Source: Streptomyces sp. NBC_00425 (GTDB lineage: Bacteria > Actinomycetota > Actinomycetes > Streptomycetales > Streptomycetaceae). Taken from it: a stretch of 64,000 nt of DNA. Under the pieces are notes generated by a model. That model did no database searches, had not been told where the DNA came from, and worked only from the letters and a program-made list of their open reading frames with translations. This document shows positions 43,773-52,264 of the stretch, in pieces. Made by a program: the position numbers and the translations under genes. The first letter of the stretch is position 1. The number at the start of each line of letters is the position of its first letter. The stretch is from contig NZ_CP107928.1 of the NCBI RefSeq assembly GCF_036030735.1, positions 8,742,001 through 8,806,000 on the forward strand. The letters run 5' to 3'.

Positions 43773-45326
43773 ATGAAAGTTGCCTGCATCGGCGCAGGTC
43801 CCGGAGGACTGTTCTTCGCCACACTGCTCAAGCGCAGCCGGCCCGACGCCGAGGTCGTGGTCTTCGAACGCAACCGCCCGGACGACACGTTCGGCTTCGG
43901 AGTGGTCTTCTCGGACGCCACACTCGACGCCATTGACGCCGCCGACCCTGTCCTCAGCGAGGCGCTGGAGAAGCACGGTCGGCACTGGGACGACATCGAG
44001 GTCCGCGTGCACGGGGCACGGGAGCGCGTGGGCGGTATGGGCATGGCGGCTGTGGTCCGCAAGACGCTGCTGAGCCTGCTGCAGGAACGGGCCCGCGCCG
44101 AGGGCGTGCGGATGCGCTTCCAGCACGAGGTCCGCGACGCCTCCGAGCTGGACGACTTCGACCTCGTAGTGGTGTGCGACGGCGCCAACAGCCGTTTGCG
44201 CACCCTGTTCGCCGACGACTTCGGACCGACCGCCGAGGTGGCGAGCGCGAAGTTCATCTGGTTCGGCACGACCTACGCGTTCGACGGGCTCACTTTCGTC
44301 CACCAGGACGGCCCCCACGGTGTCTTCGCCGCCCACGCCTATCCGATCAGTGACTCGCTGAGCACCTTCATCGTCGAGACCGACGCGGACTCATGGGCCA
44401 GGGCCGGTCTGGACGCCTTCGATCCCTCGACTCCGCCGGGCCTGAGCGACGAGAAGACCAAGGGCTACCTGGAAAACCTGTTCCGTGAGCAGATCGACGG
44501 GCACCCGCTGGTCGGCAACAACTCCCGCTGGGCCAACTTCGCCACCCGCAGGGCCCGTTCGTGGCGACGGGGCAAGTGGGTGCTGCTGGGCGACGCCGCG
44601 CACACCGCGCACTTCTCCGTCGGGTCCGGAACCAAGATGGCCATGGAGGACGCGGTCGCGCTGGCCGAGGCCCTGGGGGAGGCGTCTCACAGCGTGCCGG
44701 AGGCACTGGAGATCTACGAGGAGCGCCGCCGCCCCAAGGTGGAGAAGATCCAGAACTCGGCGCGGCCCAGCCTGTCCTGGTGGGAGCACTTCGGCCGCTA
44801 CGTCCGTACGCTCGACGACCCGACGCAGTTCGCCTTCCACTTCCTCACCCGCAGCATCCCGCGGGGCAAACTCGCCGTGCGCGACGCGTTGTACGTGGAC
44901 CGCGTCGACGGATGGTGGCGGGGCCGTCACGAGGCGGAGCCCCTGCAGACGCCATTCCAGGGCGGGCCGCACCGCCTTCCCACGCGGCGGGTGACGGTCG
45001 ACGACGACCTCCTGACCGGAACCGACGGCACCGGCATCCCGATGGTCCCCTTCAGCGGTCGGTCGTCGGGGGTGGGCGTATGGATCGACGCCCCGGACAC
45101 CGAGGAGGGCCTGCCGCTCGCCCTTGATCAGGTGCGTGGGACGGCAGAGGCGGGCGCCCTGCTCGTCGGTGTACGCGGCGGTACGGCGCTGACCCGCGTA
45201 CTGGTCGCGGAGGAGGCCCGGCTCGTGCACAGCCTGCCCGCCGCGATCGTCGGCGCGTACGACGACGACACCGCGACCACGCTCGTCCTCTCCGGCCGGG
45301 CCGACCTCGTCGGAGGCACCAAGTGA
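43773..45326 (+). CDS. sdgC: Salicylyl-CoA 5-hydroxylase (SdgC-like)
   Basis: This 517-aa flavoprotein hydroxylase has an N-terminal FAD motif MKVACIGAGPGGLFFATLLKR, the second FAD motif VLLGDAAHTAHFSVGSGTKMAMEDAVALAEAL, and LVVVCDGANSRLR. The closest known role by family and context is SdgC, which hydroxylates salicylyl-CoA at C5 to gentisyl-CoA using NADH and O2; the thioester then gives gentisate. A C-terminal extension of about 130 residues after the FAD domain has no obvious motif. AAGGAAAG lies upstream of the ATG. It overlaps the next gene by 4 bases. Confidence 0.85.
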   Translation: MKVACIGAGPGGLFFATLLKRSRPDAEVVVFERNRPDDTFGFGVVFSDATLDAIDAADPVLSEALEKHGRHWDDIEVRVHGARERVGGMGMAAVVRKTLLSLLQERARAEGVRMRFQHEVRDASELDDFDLVVVCDGANSRLRTLFADDFGPTAEVASAKFIWFGTTYAFDGLTFVHQDGPHGVFAAHAYPISDSLSTFIVETDADSWARAGLDAFDPSTPPGLSDEKTKGYLENLFREQIDGHPLVGNNSRWANFATRRARSWRRGKWVLLGDAAHTAHFSVGSGTKMAMEDAVALAEALGEASHSVPEALEIYEERRRPKVEKIQNSARPSLSWWEHFGRYVRTLDDPTQFAFHFLTRSIPRGKLAVRDALYVDRVDGWWRGRHEAEPLQTPFQGGPHRLPTRRVTVDDDLLTGTDGTGIPMVPFSGRSSGVGVWIDAPDTEEGLPLALDQVRGTAEAGALLVGVRGGTALTRVLVAEEARLVHSLPAAIVGAYDDDTATTLVLSGRADLVGGTK

Positions 45327-47380
45327 CCACCCTGGAACCGCTGTTCGCCCCCCGAGCCATCGCCGTGCTCGGCGCATCGGCCACGCCCGGGAAGCTCGGC
45401 GCGGCGATGGCCGACTCCCTGGATTCCTTCCCGGGGCCGGTGATGAAGGTCAACTCCGGCCGTCCGGACCCCGATCGGGGCTTCTTCCCCACCGTCGGCG
45501 AGGCCGCCGCAAGTCACGGCATCACACCCGACCTGGTCGTCTCCTGCATCCCGGCCGCCGTGACCGCCGACGCCCTGCGCGAGGCGGCCGCCGTCGGCGC
45601 CCGCGCCGCACTCGTGTGCGCCGGCGGTTTCGCGGAAGCCGGGGGTGACGGTGCGCTGCACCAGCAGGCGTTGACCGAGGTGGTGCGGGACACCGGCATC
45701 CGGGTCCTCGGACCGAACACCTCGGGCTTCCTCGTCCCCCACCGACGGCTCACGGCCAGTTTCGTCCCGGGCGCGCCCGACCTGGAACCGGGTCCGGTGG
45801 CGGTCGTGGCCGCGAGCGGCGGCGTGAACCACGCGCTGGCGTTCGCCCTGGCCGAGGCCGGCGTCGGCCTGCGCCTCGGGGTCGGCCTCGGCAACAGCCT
45901 GGACGTCACCCAGGGCGACGTCCTGCGCCACCTCGCCGAGGACGACGGCGTAAGGGCCGTCGCCCTGCACGTGGAGACCGCCGCGGAAGGCCGCCGCCTC
46001 ACCGAGGCGGTGCGGCGTCTGACCGATAGTGTCCCCGTGGTGGCCCTGGTCGTGGGCCGCAGCGACATCGGAGACTTCGCCCGCTCCCACACCGGTGCCC
46101 TGGCCACCTCCTGGCGCGTGACCCGGACGGCCCTGCGCCAGGCCGGAGCCGTCCTCGTCGACGACGAACGCGACCTCGTCGACGCCGTCACCGCGCTCAG
46201 CCGCGTACGCCTACCCGCCAACCCACGCCCAGGCATCGGCCTGGTCACCGCCCAGGCCGGACCCGGTCTGCTGCTCACGGACGACCTGCGCTCCCACGGC
46301 ATCCAGGTTCCGCCGCTGGTCGAACGGACCGCGAAGGAGCTGCGTGAGCTGCTCCCGGCCCTCACCTATCTGAACAACCCCGTCGACACCGGCCGCCCTT
46401 CGCCCGTGCTCACGCAGGTGGTGGAGCGGGTCTCGGAGGACCCCGGTATCGACGTCACCGCCGTCTACGGGCTGTTGGAACCCACCACCGTGGACCTCCC
46501 GGCCGCGCTGGCCGCCGCACGTACGGCCACCCCGCTCGTCGCCGTCGTCGGCGGACCCGTGGAACAGGCGCGGCGGGCCCGCCGTGAACTCGGTGAAGCC
46601 GGCATTCCCTGCGCGGCCACGCCTGCCTCCGGATCGGCGATGGTGCGCGCGCTCGTCGAGGACGCGGCTGCGCGCACTCGACTGGAGGCCGTCCTCACCG
46701 CCTCCGATGCCCCCGTCCTGCCCCCACCGGGGCCGGTCGACGAGCACACGGCCAAGGGCGTCCTGGCGGACTTGGGCATCCACACACCCGTACGGCGCGT
46801 GTGCGCCGACCCCGCCGAAGCGCACGCGGCTCTCGACGAGCTCGGCGGCTCGGTCGTCGTGAAGATCCTCGACGCGGACATCCTGCACAAGACGGAAGTG
46901 GGCGGGGTCCAGGTCGGCATCCGCACGCACGACGAGCTCGACGAAGCCCTTGTCCGCATGCCCGCGAGCCCCGCGCTGCTGGTGGAGCAGATGGCCCCCG
47001 CGGGTCCCGAACTCATCGTCGGCGTACGCCGGGACCCGGTCTTCGGCCCCGTGCTGGCTCTGGGCGCCGGGGGAACGGCCGCCGAAATCCTCGGCGACGT
47101 CTCCCTGCGCCTCGCGCCCCTGTCCGCGAACGAGGCCCATGGGATGCTCGACGAGCTAGCGACCAGCCAGCTGTTCCTCGGCGCGCGCGGTGCCACCCCG
47201 GTCGACCGTGCGCGACTCACCCACGTGCTGCTCGCCCTGGCCTCCCTTGCCGCCGACGATGCCGTGGCCGAGTGCGAGATCAACCCTTTGCGCGTCCTGC
47301 CCGACGGCGACGTCGTCGCGCTCGACGCCGTACTGCTGCTGCGTGACCCCCGGGATCAAGGAGGATCCGATGACGCGTGA
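45323..47380 (+). CDS. sdgB: ADP-forming acyl-CoA synthetase-like protein (SdgB candidate)
   Basis: This 685-aa protein has the three parts of NDP-forming acyl-CoA synthetases: a CoA-binding domain (LFAPRAIAVLGASATPGKLG), a ligase domain with the phospho-His loop FARSHTGALATSW (about residue 255), and a C-terminal ATP-grasp domain (GSVVVKILDADILHKTEVGGVQVGI; GPELIVGVRRDPVFGPVLALGAGG). In the salicylate route it should take part in forming salicylyl-CoA together with the AMP-ligase. Assignment to SdgB is by context. It overlaps the AMP-ligase by 11 bases. Confidence 0.8.
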   Translation: MTTLEPLFAPRAIAVLGASATPGKLGAAMADSLDSFPGPVMKVNSGRPDPDRGFFPTVGEAAASHGITPDLVVSCIPAAVTADALREAAAVGARAALVCAGGFAEAGGDGALHQQALTEVVRDTGIRVLGPNTSGFLVPHRRLTASFVPGAPDLEPGPVAVVAASGGVNHALAFALAEAGVGLRLGVGLGNSLDVTQGDVLRHLAEDDGVRAVALHVETAAEGRRLTEAVRRLTDSVPVVALVVGRSDIGDFARSHTGALATSWRVTRTALRQAGAVLVDDERDLVDAVTALSRVRLPANPRPGIGLVTAQAGPGLLLTDDLRSHGIQVPPLVERTAKELRELLPALTYLNNPVDTGRPSPVLTQVVERVSEDPGIDVTAVYGLLEPTTVDLPAALAAARTATPLVAVVGGPVEQARRARRELGEAGIPCAATPASGSAMVRALVEDAAARTRLEAVLTASDAPVLPPPGPVDEHTAKGVLADLGIHTPVRRVCADPAEAHAALDELGGSVVVKILDADILHKTEVGGVQVGIRTHDELDEALVRMPASPALLVEQMAPAGPELIVGVRRDPVFGPVLALGAGGTAAEILGDVSLRLAPLSANEAHGMLDELATSQLFLGARGATPVDRARLTHVLLALASLAADDAVAECEINPLRVLPDGDVVALDAVLLLRDPRDQGGSDDA

Positions 47381-49031
47381 GGGATTCGTACCCTGGCCCA
47401 AGGAGGCGGCCGACCGCTACCGCGAGGCCGGGTACTGGCGTGGCAGGCCGCTCGGCTCGTACCTGCACGAGTGGGCGGAGACCTACGGCGGCACAGTGGC
47501 CGTTGTGGATGGCGACACGCGCCTGACATACCGTCAACTCGTCGACAGGGCTGACGGACTGGCGTGCCGCCTGCTGGACAGGGGCCTTAACCCCGGTGAC
47601 GCGATGCTCCTCCAGCTGCCCAACGGCTGGGAGTTCGTCACACTCACCCTCGCCTGTCTGCGGGCCGGCATCGCTCCCGTGATGGCGATGCCCGCGCACC
47701 GCGGTCACGAACTGCGCTACCTGGCCGCCCATGCAGAGGTCACCGCGATCGCCGTACCGGACCGACTCGGCGACTTCGACCACCGGGCCCTGGGCCGGGA
47801 GGTCGCCGAAGACACCCCGAGCGTACGGTTGTTGCTCGTCGCCGGTGGCACTGCCGGTACCGACGTCACGGACCTGCGCGCCCTGGCCGAACCGGCCGAC
47901 GACCCGGCCGGCGCACGGGCCCGGCTCGACGACATCTCTCCGGACAGCGGAGACATCGCCGTCTTCCTGCTCTCCGGCGGCACGACCGGACTGCCGAAGC
48001 TCATCACCCGCACCCATGACGACTACGAGTACAACGCACGGCGCAGCGCCGAGGTCTGCGGCCTCGACGCCGACTCCGTCTACCTGGTGGCGCTGCCCGC
48101 CGGACACAACTTCCCCCTGGCCTGCCCCGGCATCCTGGGCACCCTCATGAACGGCGGCCGGGTCGTCCTGGCCCGCACCCCGGAACCCGGCAAGGTGCTG
48201 CCGCTGATGGCCGCCGAGGGCGTGACGGTCACCGCCGCCGTACCGGCCGTCGTCCAGCGCTGGATCGACGCGGTGGCCTCGGGCCGCCACCCCGCCCCGC
48301 CGGCCCTACGGCTGTTGCAGGTGGGGGGCGCCCGCCTCGCGCCGGAGGTCGCCCGCCGCGCCGAACCCGTGCTCGGCGGCACACTCCAGCAGGTGTTCGG
48401 CATGGCGGAAGGGCTGCTGAACTACACGCGCCCCGACGACCCAGACGAGATCAAGATCGAGACGCAGGGCCGCCCCATGTGCCCGGACGACGAGATCCTC
48501 GTCGTCGACGCCTCCGACGAGCCGGTCCGGCCCGGCGAGATGGGCGCGCTGCTCACCCGCGGCCCGTACACCCCACGCGGCTACTACCGGGCAGCCGATC
48601 ACAACGCCCGAGCGTTCACCCCTGACGGCTGGTACCGCACGGGTGACGTCGTACGGCTGCACCCGTCGGGCAATCTCGTCGTCGAAGGACGGGACAAGGA
48701 CCTCATCAACCGGGGCGGCGAGAAGATCTCCGCCGAGGAGGTCGAGAACCTGATCTACCGCCTGCCCGGTGTCGCCCGCGTCGCGGCCGTCGCGAAGGCC
48801 GATCCTGACCTGGGGGAGCGGGTGTGCGCCGTCGTGGTCGTCGAGCCGGGGACCCACCTGAGCCTCGAATCGGTGCGTGCCGCCCTCACCGCCATGCAGG
48901 TGGCCCGCTACAAGCTCCCCGAAGACCTCATGGTCGTGGAGGAGTTGCCGCTGACAAAGGTCGGCAAGATCGACAAGAAACGCCTGCGGGAGGTCGTCCG
49001 TGGCACGGCGGACTCCGTCGAGGCGGTGTGA
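47370..49031 (+). CDS. sdgA: Salicylyl-AMP ligase (SdgA/DhbE-like)
   Basis: This 553-aa ANL-superfamily adenylate-forming enzyme of the 2,3-dihydroxybenzoate/salicylate-AMP ligase branch has FVPWPKEAADRYREAGYW at the start, the P-loop LLSGGTTGLPKLITRTHDDY, ALPAGHNFPLACPG, QVFGMAEGLLNYTR, and a C-terminal lid Lys in LTKVGKIDKKRL. It activates salicylate as the adenylate. AAGGAGG lies 5 nt before the ATG. No siderophore NRPS genes are near, which together with the operon favours catabolism. It is the last gene of the operon, followed by a strong hairpin. Confidence 0.87.
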   Translation: MTREGFVPWPKEAADRYREAGYWRGRPLGSYLHEWAETYGGTVAVVDGDTRLTYRQLVDRADGLACRLLDRGLNPGDAMLLQLPNGWEFVTLTLACLRAGIAPVMAMPAHRGHELRYLAAHAEVTAIAVPDRLGDFDHRALGREVAEDTPSVRLLLVAGGTAGTDVTDLRALAEPADDPAGARARLDDISPDSGDIAVFLLSGGTTGLPKLITRTHDDYEYNARRSAEVCGLDADSVYLVALPAGHNFPLACPGILGTLMNGGRVVLARTPEPGKVLPLMAAEGVTVTAAVPAVVQRWIDAVASGRHPAPPALRLLQVGGARLAPEVARRAEPVLGGTLQQVFGMAEGLLNYTRPDDPDEIKIETQGRPMCPDDEILVVDASDEPVRPGEMGALLTRGPYTPRGYYRAADHNARAFTPDGWYRTGDVVRLHPSGNLVVEGRDKDLINRGGEKISAEEVENLIYRLPGVARVAAVAKADPDLGERVCAVVVVEPGTHLSLESVRAALTAMQVARYKLPEDLMVVEELPLTKVGKIDKKRLREVVRGTADSVEAV

Positions 49032-49422
49032 CGGCGCTCGCCGCGGCGGCGAAGGGTCCGGCGGCGTTGCGTGATGCTTCCGCTTTCCCGGAGGGAGTCG
49101 ATCGGCGTCGCCGGCCATCCGGCGGTACCTGGGAAACGGCTCCAGGTACCGCCGTCGCCGTCGACCCGTGCCCCGATCGTCGGACCGGCAGCGGGATGTA
49201 CACCGTCCCGGTGACCAGCGACACGCGTCCTCTCGTACGCCTCGCACGTCCTGCCGCCGAGTCTTTCTCCGTGCGGCCCAGGCCGAGTACTTCGAGCACC
49301 GGTCGGTCGGTCAAAGGACACGGATCGGCGTCGTCGGCACGAGCCCGCGGCTGACCCGGAACCGAACGTCGCTGCCACGTCGTGCGCGTGGCGAACGACG
49401 GCCCGGAATCGGGTGACGGTCG
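49032..49422. other. Gap with the operon terminator
   Basis: 391 bases lie between the convergent AMP-ligase and the monooxygenase-like gene. Apart from the hairpin at 49120-49154 I see nothing coding. Confidence 0.5.
49120..49154 (+). terminator. Strong hairpin ending the sdg-type operon
   Basis: CGGCGGTACCTGG (49120-49132) pairs perfectly with CCAGGTACCGCCG (49142-49154) across 9 nt, about 90 nt past the last stop. There is no T-run. Confidence 0.7.
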
Positions 49423-49794
49423 TCATTCCCCGTCGCAGACGCCCTCTACGGCGAACTTCTGGTAGAGGTGCGGGTAGGCCACGGTTCCGGCAGGGTAGTT
49501 CGCCAGATGCGAGGCGAACTCCGGTGTGCCGAGCGCTGCACGGAGGTGCTCCGTGGACTTCCAGACCGCGACGTTGGTGAAGAGCCGGCTGCCGGCTATC
49601 CCCCGGTACAGTTGCACCGAGAGAAGGCTCCCCGACCTCTTCATGTACTCCGCGTCGTCCTTCCAGGCGGCCACCACCTCGTCCTCCTTGCCCTCCGGGG
49701 CGACAAAGGTGTTGATGATGGTGACCGGGCCGGCCTCCTCCTTCTGCTGGTCGTGGAAGTGGGCGGACTCGTCGAGTCGGCCGAAACTCAGCAT
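49423..49794 (-). CDS. Antibiotic biosynthesis monooxygenase (ABM)-domain protein
   Basis: This 123-aa ferredoxin-like alpha/beta-barrel protein has TIINTFVAPEGKEDEVVAAWKDDAEYMKRSGSLLSVQLYRGI and FTNVAVWKSTEHLRAAL, the ABM-domain pattern. Members oxidise polyphenols or haem without a cofactor, or simply bind aromatics; the reaction is unknown. GGAGG lies before the ATG at 49794. It lies 92 bases downstream of the alpha/beta hydrolase on the same strand, and both are probably under the TetR operators at 50716-50804. Confidence 0.8.
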   Translation of the reverse strand: MLSFGRLDESAHFHDQQKEEAGPVTIINTFVAPEGKEDEVVAAWKDDAEYMKRSGSLLSVQLYRGIAGSRLFTNVAVWKSTEHLRAALGTPEFASHLANYPAGTVAYPHLYQKFAVEGVCDGE

Positions 49795-49886
49795 GGTTCC
49801 TCCATGTACGCGCGTGTGGTGAGTTGTGATCGAGGGGCGGTCCGGGTGAGGGGCCTGGCCCCTGGGGCACCGCCCGTGGTGTGCGT

Positions 49887-50681
49887 TCAGGCGTGGTGCT
49901 TGTCGAGGAAGTCGGTGATGAGCTGCAGCCACTCCTCGGTCCGCTCCAGCATCGGCAGGTGGCCGGTGGCGATCTCGGCGAGTTGGGCGCCGGGGATGGT
50001 CTCTGCGAGCCGGCGGTGCAGGGCGCTGGAGACGAGGCGGTCGTCGGTGGTCGAGACGACCAGAGTGGGGACCGTGATGCCGGCGAGGTCGTCCCGGACA
50101 TCGACCCGGCCGACGAGGTCGGTCTGCTCGGAGCTGCCGTCGACCGTACTGGCGGCGACGTAGCCGAGGGTCTGCCGCAGTTGCTCGGCCGGCATCGACT
50201 CCAGCGCCTGGGTGCCGAGGGCCACCATGAGCTGGAACTCGGCGAGCAGCTCGCGGTCGCCGGACGCGGCGATCTTGCTCTGGATCGAGGAGGCGAGAGA
50301 GAGCCGGTTGTCGCGGTGCGGGAAGGCGGCGGTCAGGACGAGTGCGGTGACGCGCTCGGGGTGGCGGGTGGCGGCGCGGATGGCGACCGGGCCGCCGAGG
50401 GAGTAGCCGGACACGGCGAAGCGGTCGACGCCCTCCGCGTCGGCGGCGGCGACGAGCTGGTCGGCGAGGTCGTCGACGGACAGCGGGGTGGTGGAGCGGG
50501 GGGTGTCGCCGCTGCCGGGGTAGTCGATGCCGACGACGGTGTGGCGGGCGGCGAGGGCTTCCAGGACGGGGCCGTAAGTGCCGGCCAGGCTGCTGCCGGC
50601 GCCGTGGGCGAGGAGCAGGCCGGGGCCGGAGCCGAGGCGGGTGCGGGCGAAGGCGGGTGCGGTGAGGTTGCGGGGTGACAT
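49887..50681 (-). CDS. Alpha/beta hydrolase
   Basis: This 264-aa alpha/beta-hydrolase fold protein has an oxyanion region LLLAHGAGSSLAGTYG, nucleophile elbow FAVSGYSLGGPVA (Ser near residue 93), an acid in VVSTTDDRLVS, and a C-terminal His in IATGHLPMLER. This is a complete triad, so an esterase, lactonase or C-C hydrolase activity is expected. AAAGG lies before the ATG. It is divergent from the TetR gene at 50824, and the space between holds three matching operator-like sites. Confidence 0.88.
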   Translation of the reverse strand: MSPRNLTAPAFARTRLGSGPGLLLAHGAGSSLAGTYGPVLEALAARHTVVGIDYPGSGDTPRSTTPLSVDDLADQLVAAADAEGVDRFAVSGYSLGGPVAIRAATRHPERVTALVLTAAFPHRDNRLSLASSIQSKIAASGDRELLAEFQLMVALGTQALESMPAEQLRQTLGYVAASTVDGSSEQTDLVGRVDVRDDLAGITVPTLVVSTTDDRLVSSALHRRLAETIPGAQLAEIATGHLPMLERTEEWLQLITDFLDKHHA

Positions 50682-50715
50682 GAGCGTCTGCCTTTCGAAT
50701 CGTCGACACGCGAGA

Positions 50716-50804
50716 ATCATCCAGTGCGTGTGATTACTTCCTCAGGTCTATCACACGGTGCGTATGATTGCCGCCTGTGACGTCAATCACACACTTCGTA
50801 TGAT
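50716..50804. promoter_or_regulatory. Three 19-bp TetR-operator-like sites
   Basis: Site 1 (50716-50734, reverse orientation) reads ATCACACGCACTGGATGAT. Site 2 (50750-50768) reads ATCACACGGTGCGTATGAT. Site 3 (50786-50804) reads ATCACACACTTCGTATGAT. All fit an imperfect palindrome ATCAnACG-N3-CGTnTGAT. Centres are 34 and 36 bp apart. They fill the divergent space between the hydrolase and its TetR gene. Confidence 0.75.
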
Positions 50805-50823
50805 GTGGGGGTAGGGTGGCGGC

Positions 50824-51423
50824 ATGAAGCAGCCCCTCCACCGCCGTCAGCCGACACCGGGCAACCCACGCGTACAGCGCACCCGCAATCGCGTGCTGGC
50901 GGTCGCGCGGGAGCTGCTGCCTGAGGTCGGACCGGCCGGACTGACCTACGCCCTGCTCGCCGAGCGGTCGGAGGTGACCCGCCAGACCCTCTACCGGCAC
51001 TGGCCCACCAGGGCCGCGCTGCTCTTCGACCTCGTCCTCGAAGGCCCCGACCTCGGCACCTACCCCGAACCGGGCAGCGACGTACGCGCCGTGGCCACCG
51101 CCTGGCTGAAGAGCCTGCGTGCCGGCGTCAGCGTGCCGGCCGTGCGAGCCGCGGCCCTGGCCGTCACCGCCCAGGCCGACCACGACCCCGACAGCGCCCG
51201 GGCGCTCGTCCGCATCGGCGAAGACCGCTACGTCGGCTTCAACAAGCTGCTGGAGCCTTCGGGCATCCAGATCAGCGACGACGAGTTCACCCTGCTCTAC
51301 GGGCCCGTCCTCGCCCGCCTCTTCCTCGACCGCGGTCAGGTCACCGACGCCTTCATCGACGCCGTGGTCGCCCAATGGCTCACCACGCTGGAGCCCGCCG
51401 ACGCACCGCAGGATCTCCGGTAG
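50824..51423 (+). CDS. TetR/AcrR-family regulator
   Basis: This 199-aa protein has an HTH at about residues 20-65 (RTRNRVLAVARELLPEVGPAGLTYALLAERSEVTRQTLYRHWPTRAALLFDLV) and a C-terminal helical ligand domain (WLKSLRAGVSVPAVRAAALAVTAQADHD) of normal length. It is divergent from the alpha/beta hydrolase and probably represses itself and the hydrolase-monooxygenase pair through the three sites at 50716-50804. No clear Shine-Dalgarno sequence precedes the ATG, only GGGGGTAGGGTGG. Confidence 0.9.
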   Translation: MKQPLHRRQPTPGNPRVQRTRNRVLAVARELLPEVGPAGLTYALLAERSEVTRQTLYRHWPTRAALLFDLVLEGPDLGTYPEPGSDVRAVATAWLKSLRAGVSVPAVRAAALAVTAQADHDPDSARALVRIGEDRYVGFNKLLEPSGIQISDDEFTLLYGPVLARLFLDRGQVTDAFIDAVVAQWLTTLEPADAPQDLR

Positions 51424-52264
51424 TAGTCGCCGAAAGCTCCTGACGGAGGGGAACAACCGCGTTCAGGCAGCTGGCCCGGGCTCCTGGCAACCCGTCACCG
51501 CCGCCTCTGTCGAGTGAGCCTCGCCGTCCGCTGCTGGGCACTACGGCTGCTGAGCACTACGGCACACCGGCATGGCCGCCGGTCACCTGTCCGTGTCCGC
51601 ATGTGGAGCGCCGTCAGGTGCTCCGGGACGTGCTCGCCGACCCTTGGCCGGCCGAGCCGGTGTGGTCGACCAATGAACCGAGCGGTGCTCTGCGCCGGTG
51701 CGAAGCTCTCGAAGGCATGGGCGTCGCTCCGGCGATCGGCTTCATGGAGGCTTCATGTGCTGAGTGGTACGTGCTTTATGAGGCGGCTGTTGTCTGGCGG
51801 TCATGCACGTACTCCTCGTCCCGCCGGTGGGCGACATCGGCCAGCCTGCTGTGCGGCACCGGCCTTCCGCGGTCGGCGCCTCGCTGCCGGAGCTAGGCGA
51901 TGACGCAGGGCATGAAGGAACCGCCCGCCTGTTCACCTCGGTGGGGCAGCGACGGCGTTGCTCGCGGGTCCGCTCCACTAGCCGACCGGTGAACGGCGGC
52001 CTACGCGGCCACGTCGGTGCTGTGGGTTCCCACGTCTGAGCGCCGGACCGGTCTGTCGGCGGCAACCGCCCAGTTCAAAGAGCGACTTGGCCGCTCACGC
52101 TCCCCGGTCGGCCGGACCGCGTGCACGCCGGCCCGGGGAGGGAGCGGTCTCCACCATCGCGGGGACCATCGCCCTTCCCGCGCGGGCCCTGCCGGCCCGG
52201 CGACGGCGCCGTGACCCACGCACACACGAACTGACTCGCACACAGAAGGAATGGGGAACTGGAA
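51424..52264. other. 841-base gap with no recognised gene
   Basis: The region between the TetR gene and the Tat amidohydrolase has a few short open frames. One (about 51603-51780, reading RRQVLRDVLADPWPAEPVW) has coding-like composition but no homology that I know and no proper end. The amidohydrolase promoter must lie in the right part. Confidence 0.4.

Noticed and set aside
47370..49031. Siderophore-type 2,3-dihydroxybenzoate activation gene
   Set aside because: No NRPS, carrier protein or isochorismate genes are near; it sits in a gentisate catabolic operon.
50716..50804. CRISPR-like spaced repeats
   Set aside because: There are only three 19-bp imperfect palindromes between a TetR gene and its target, one inverted; they read as operators.
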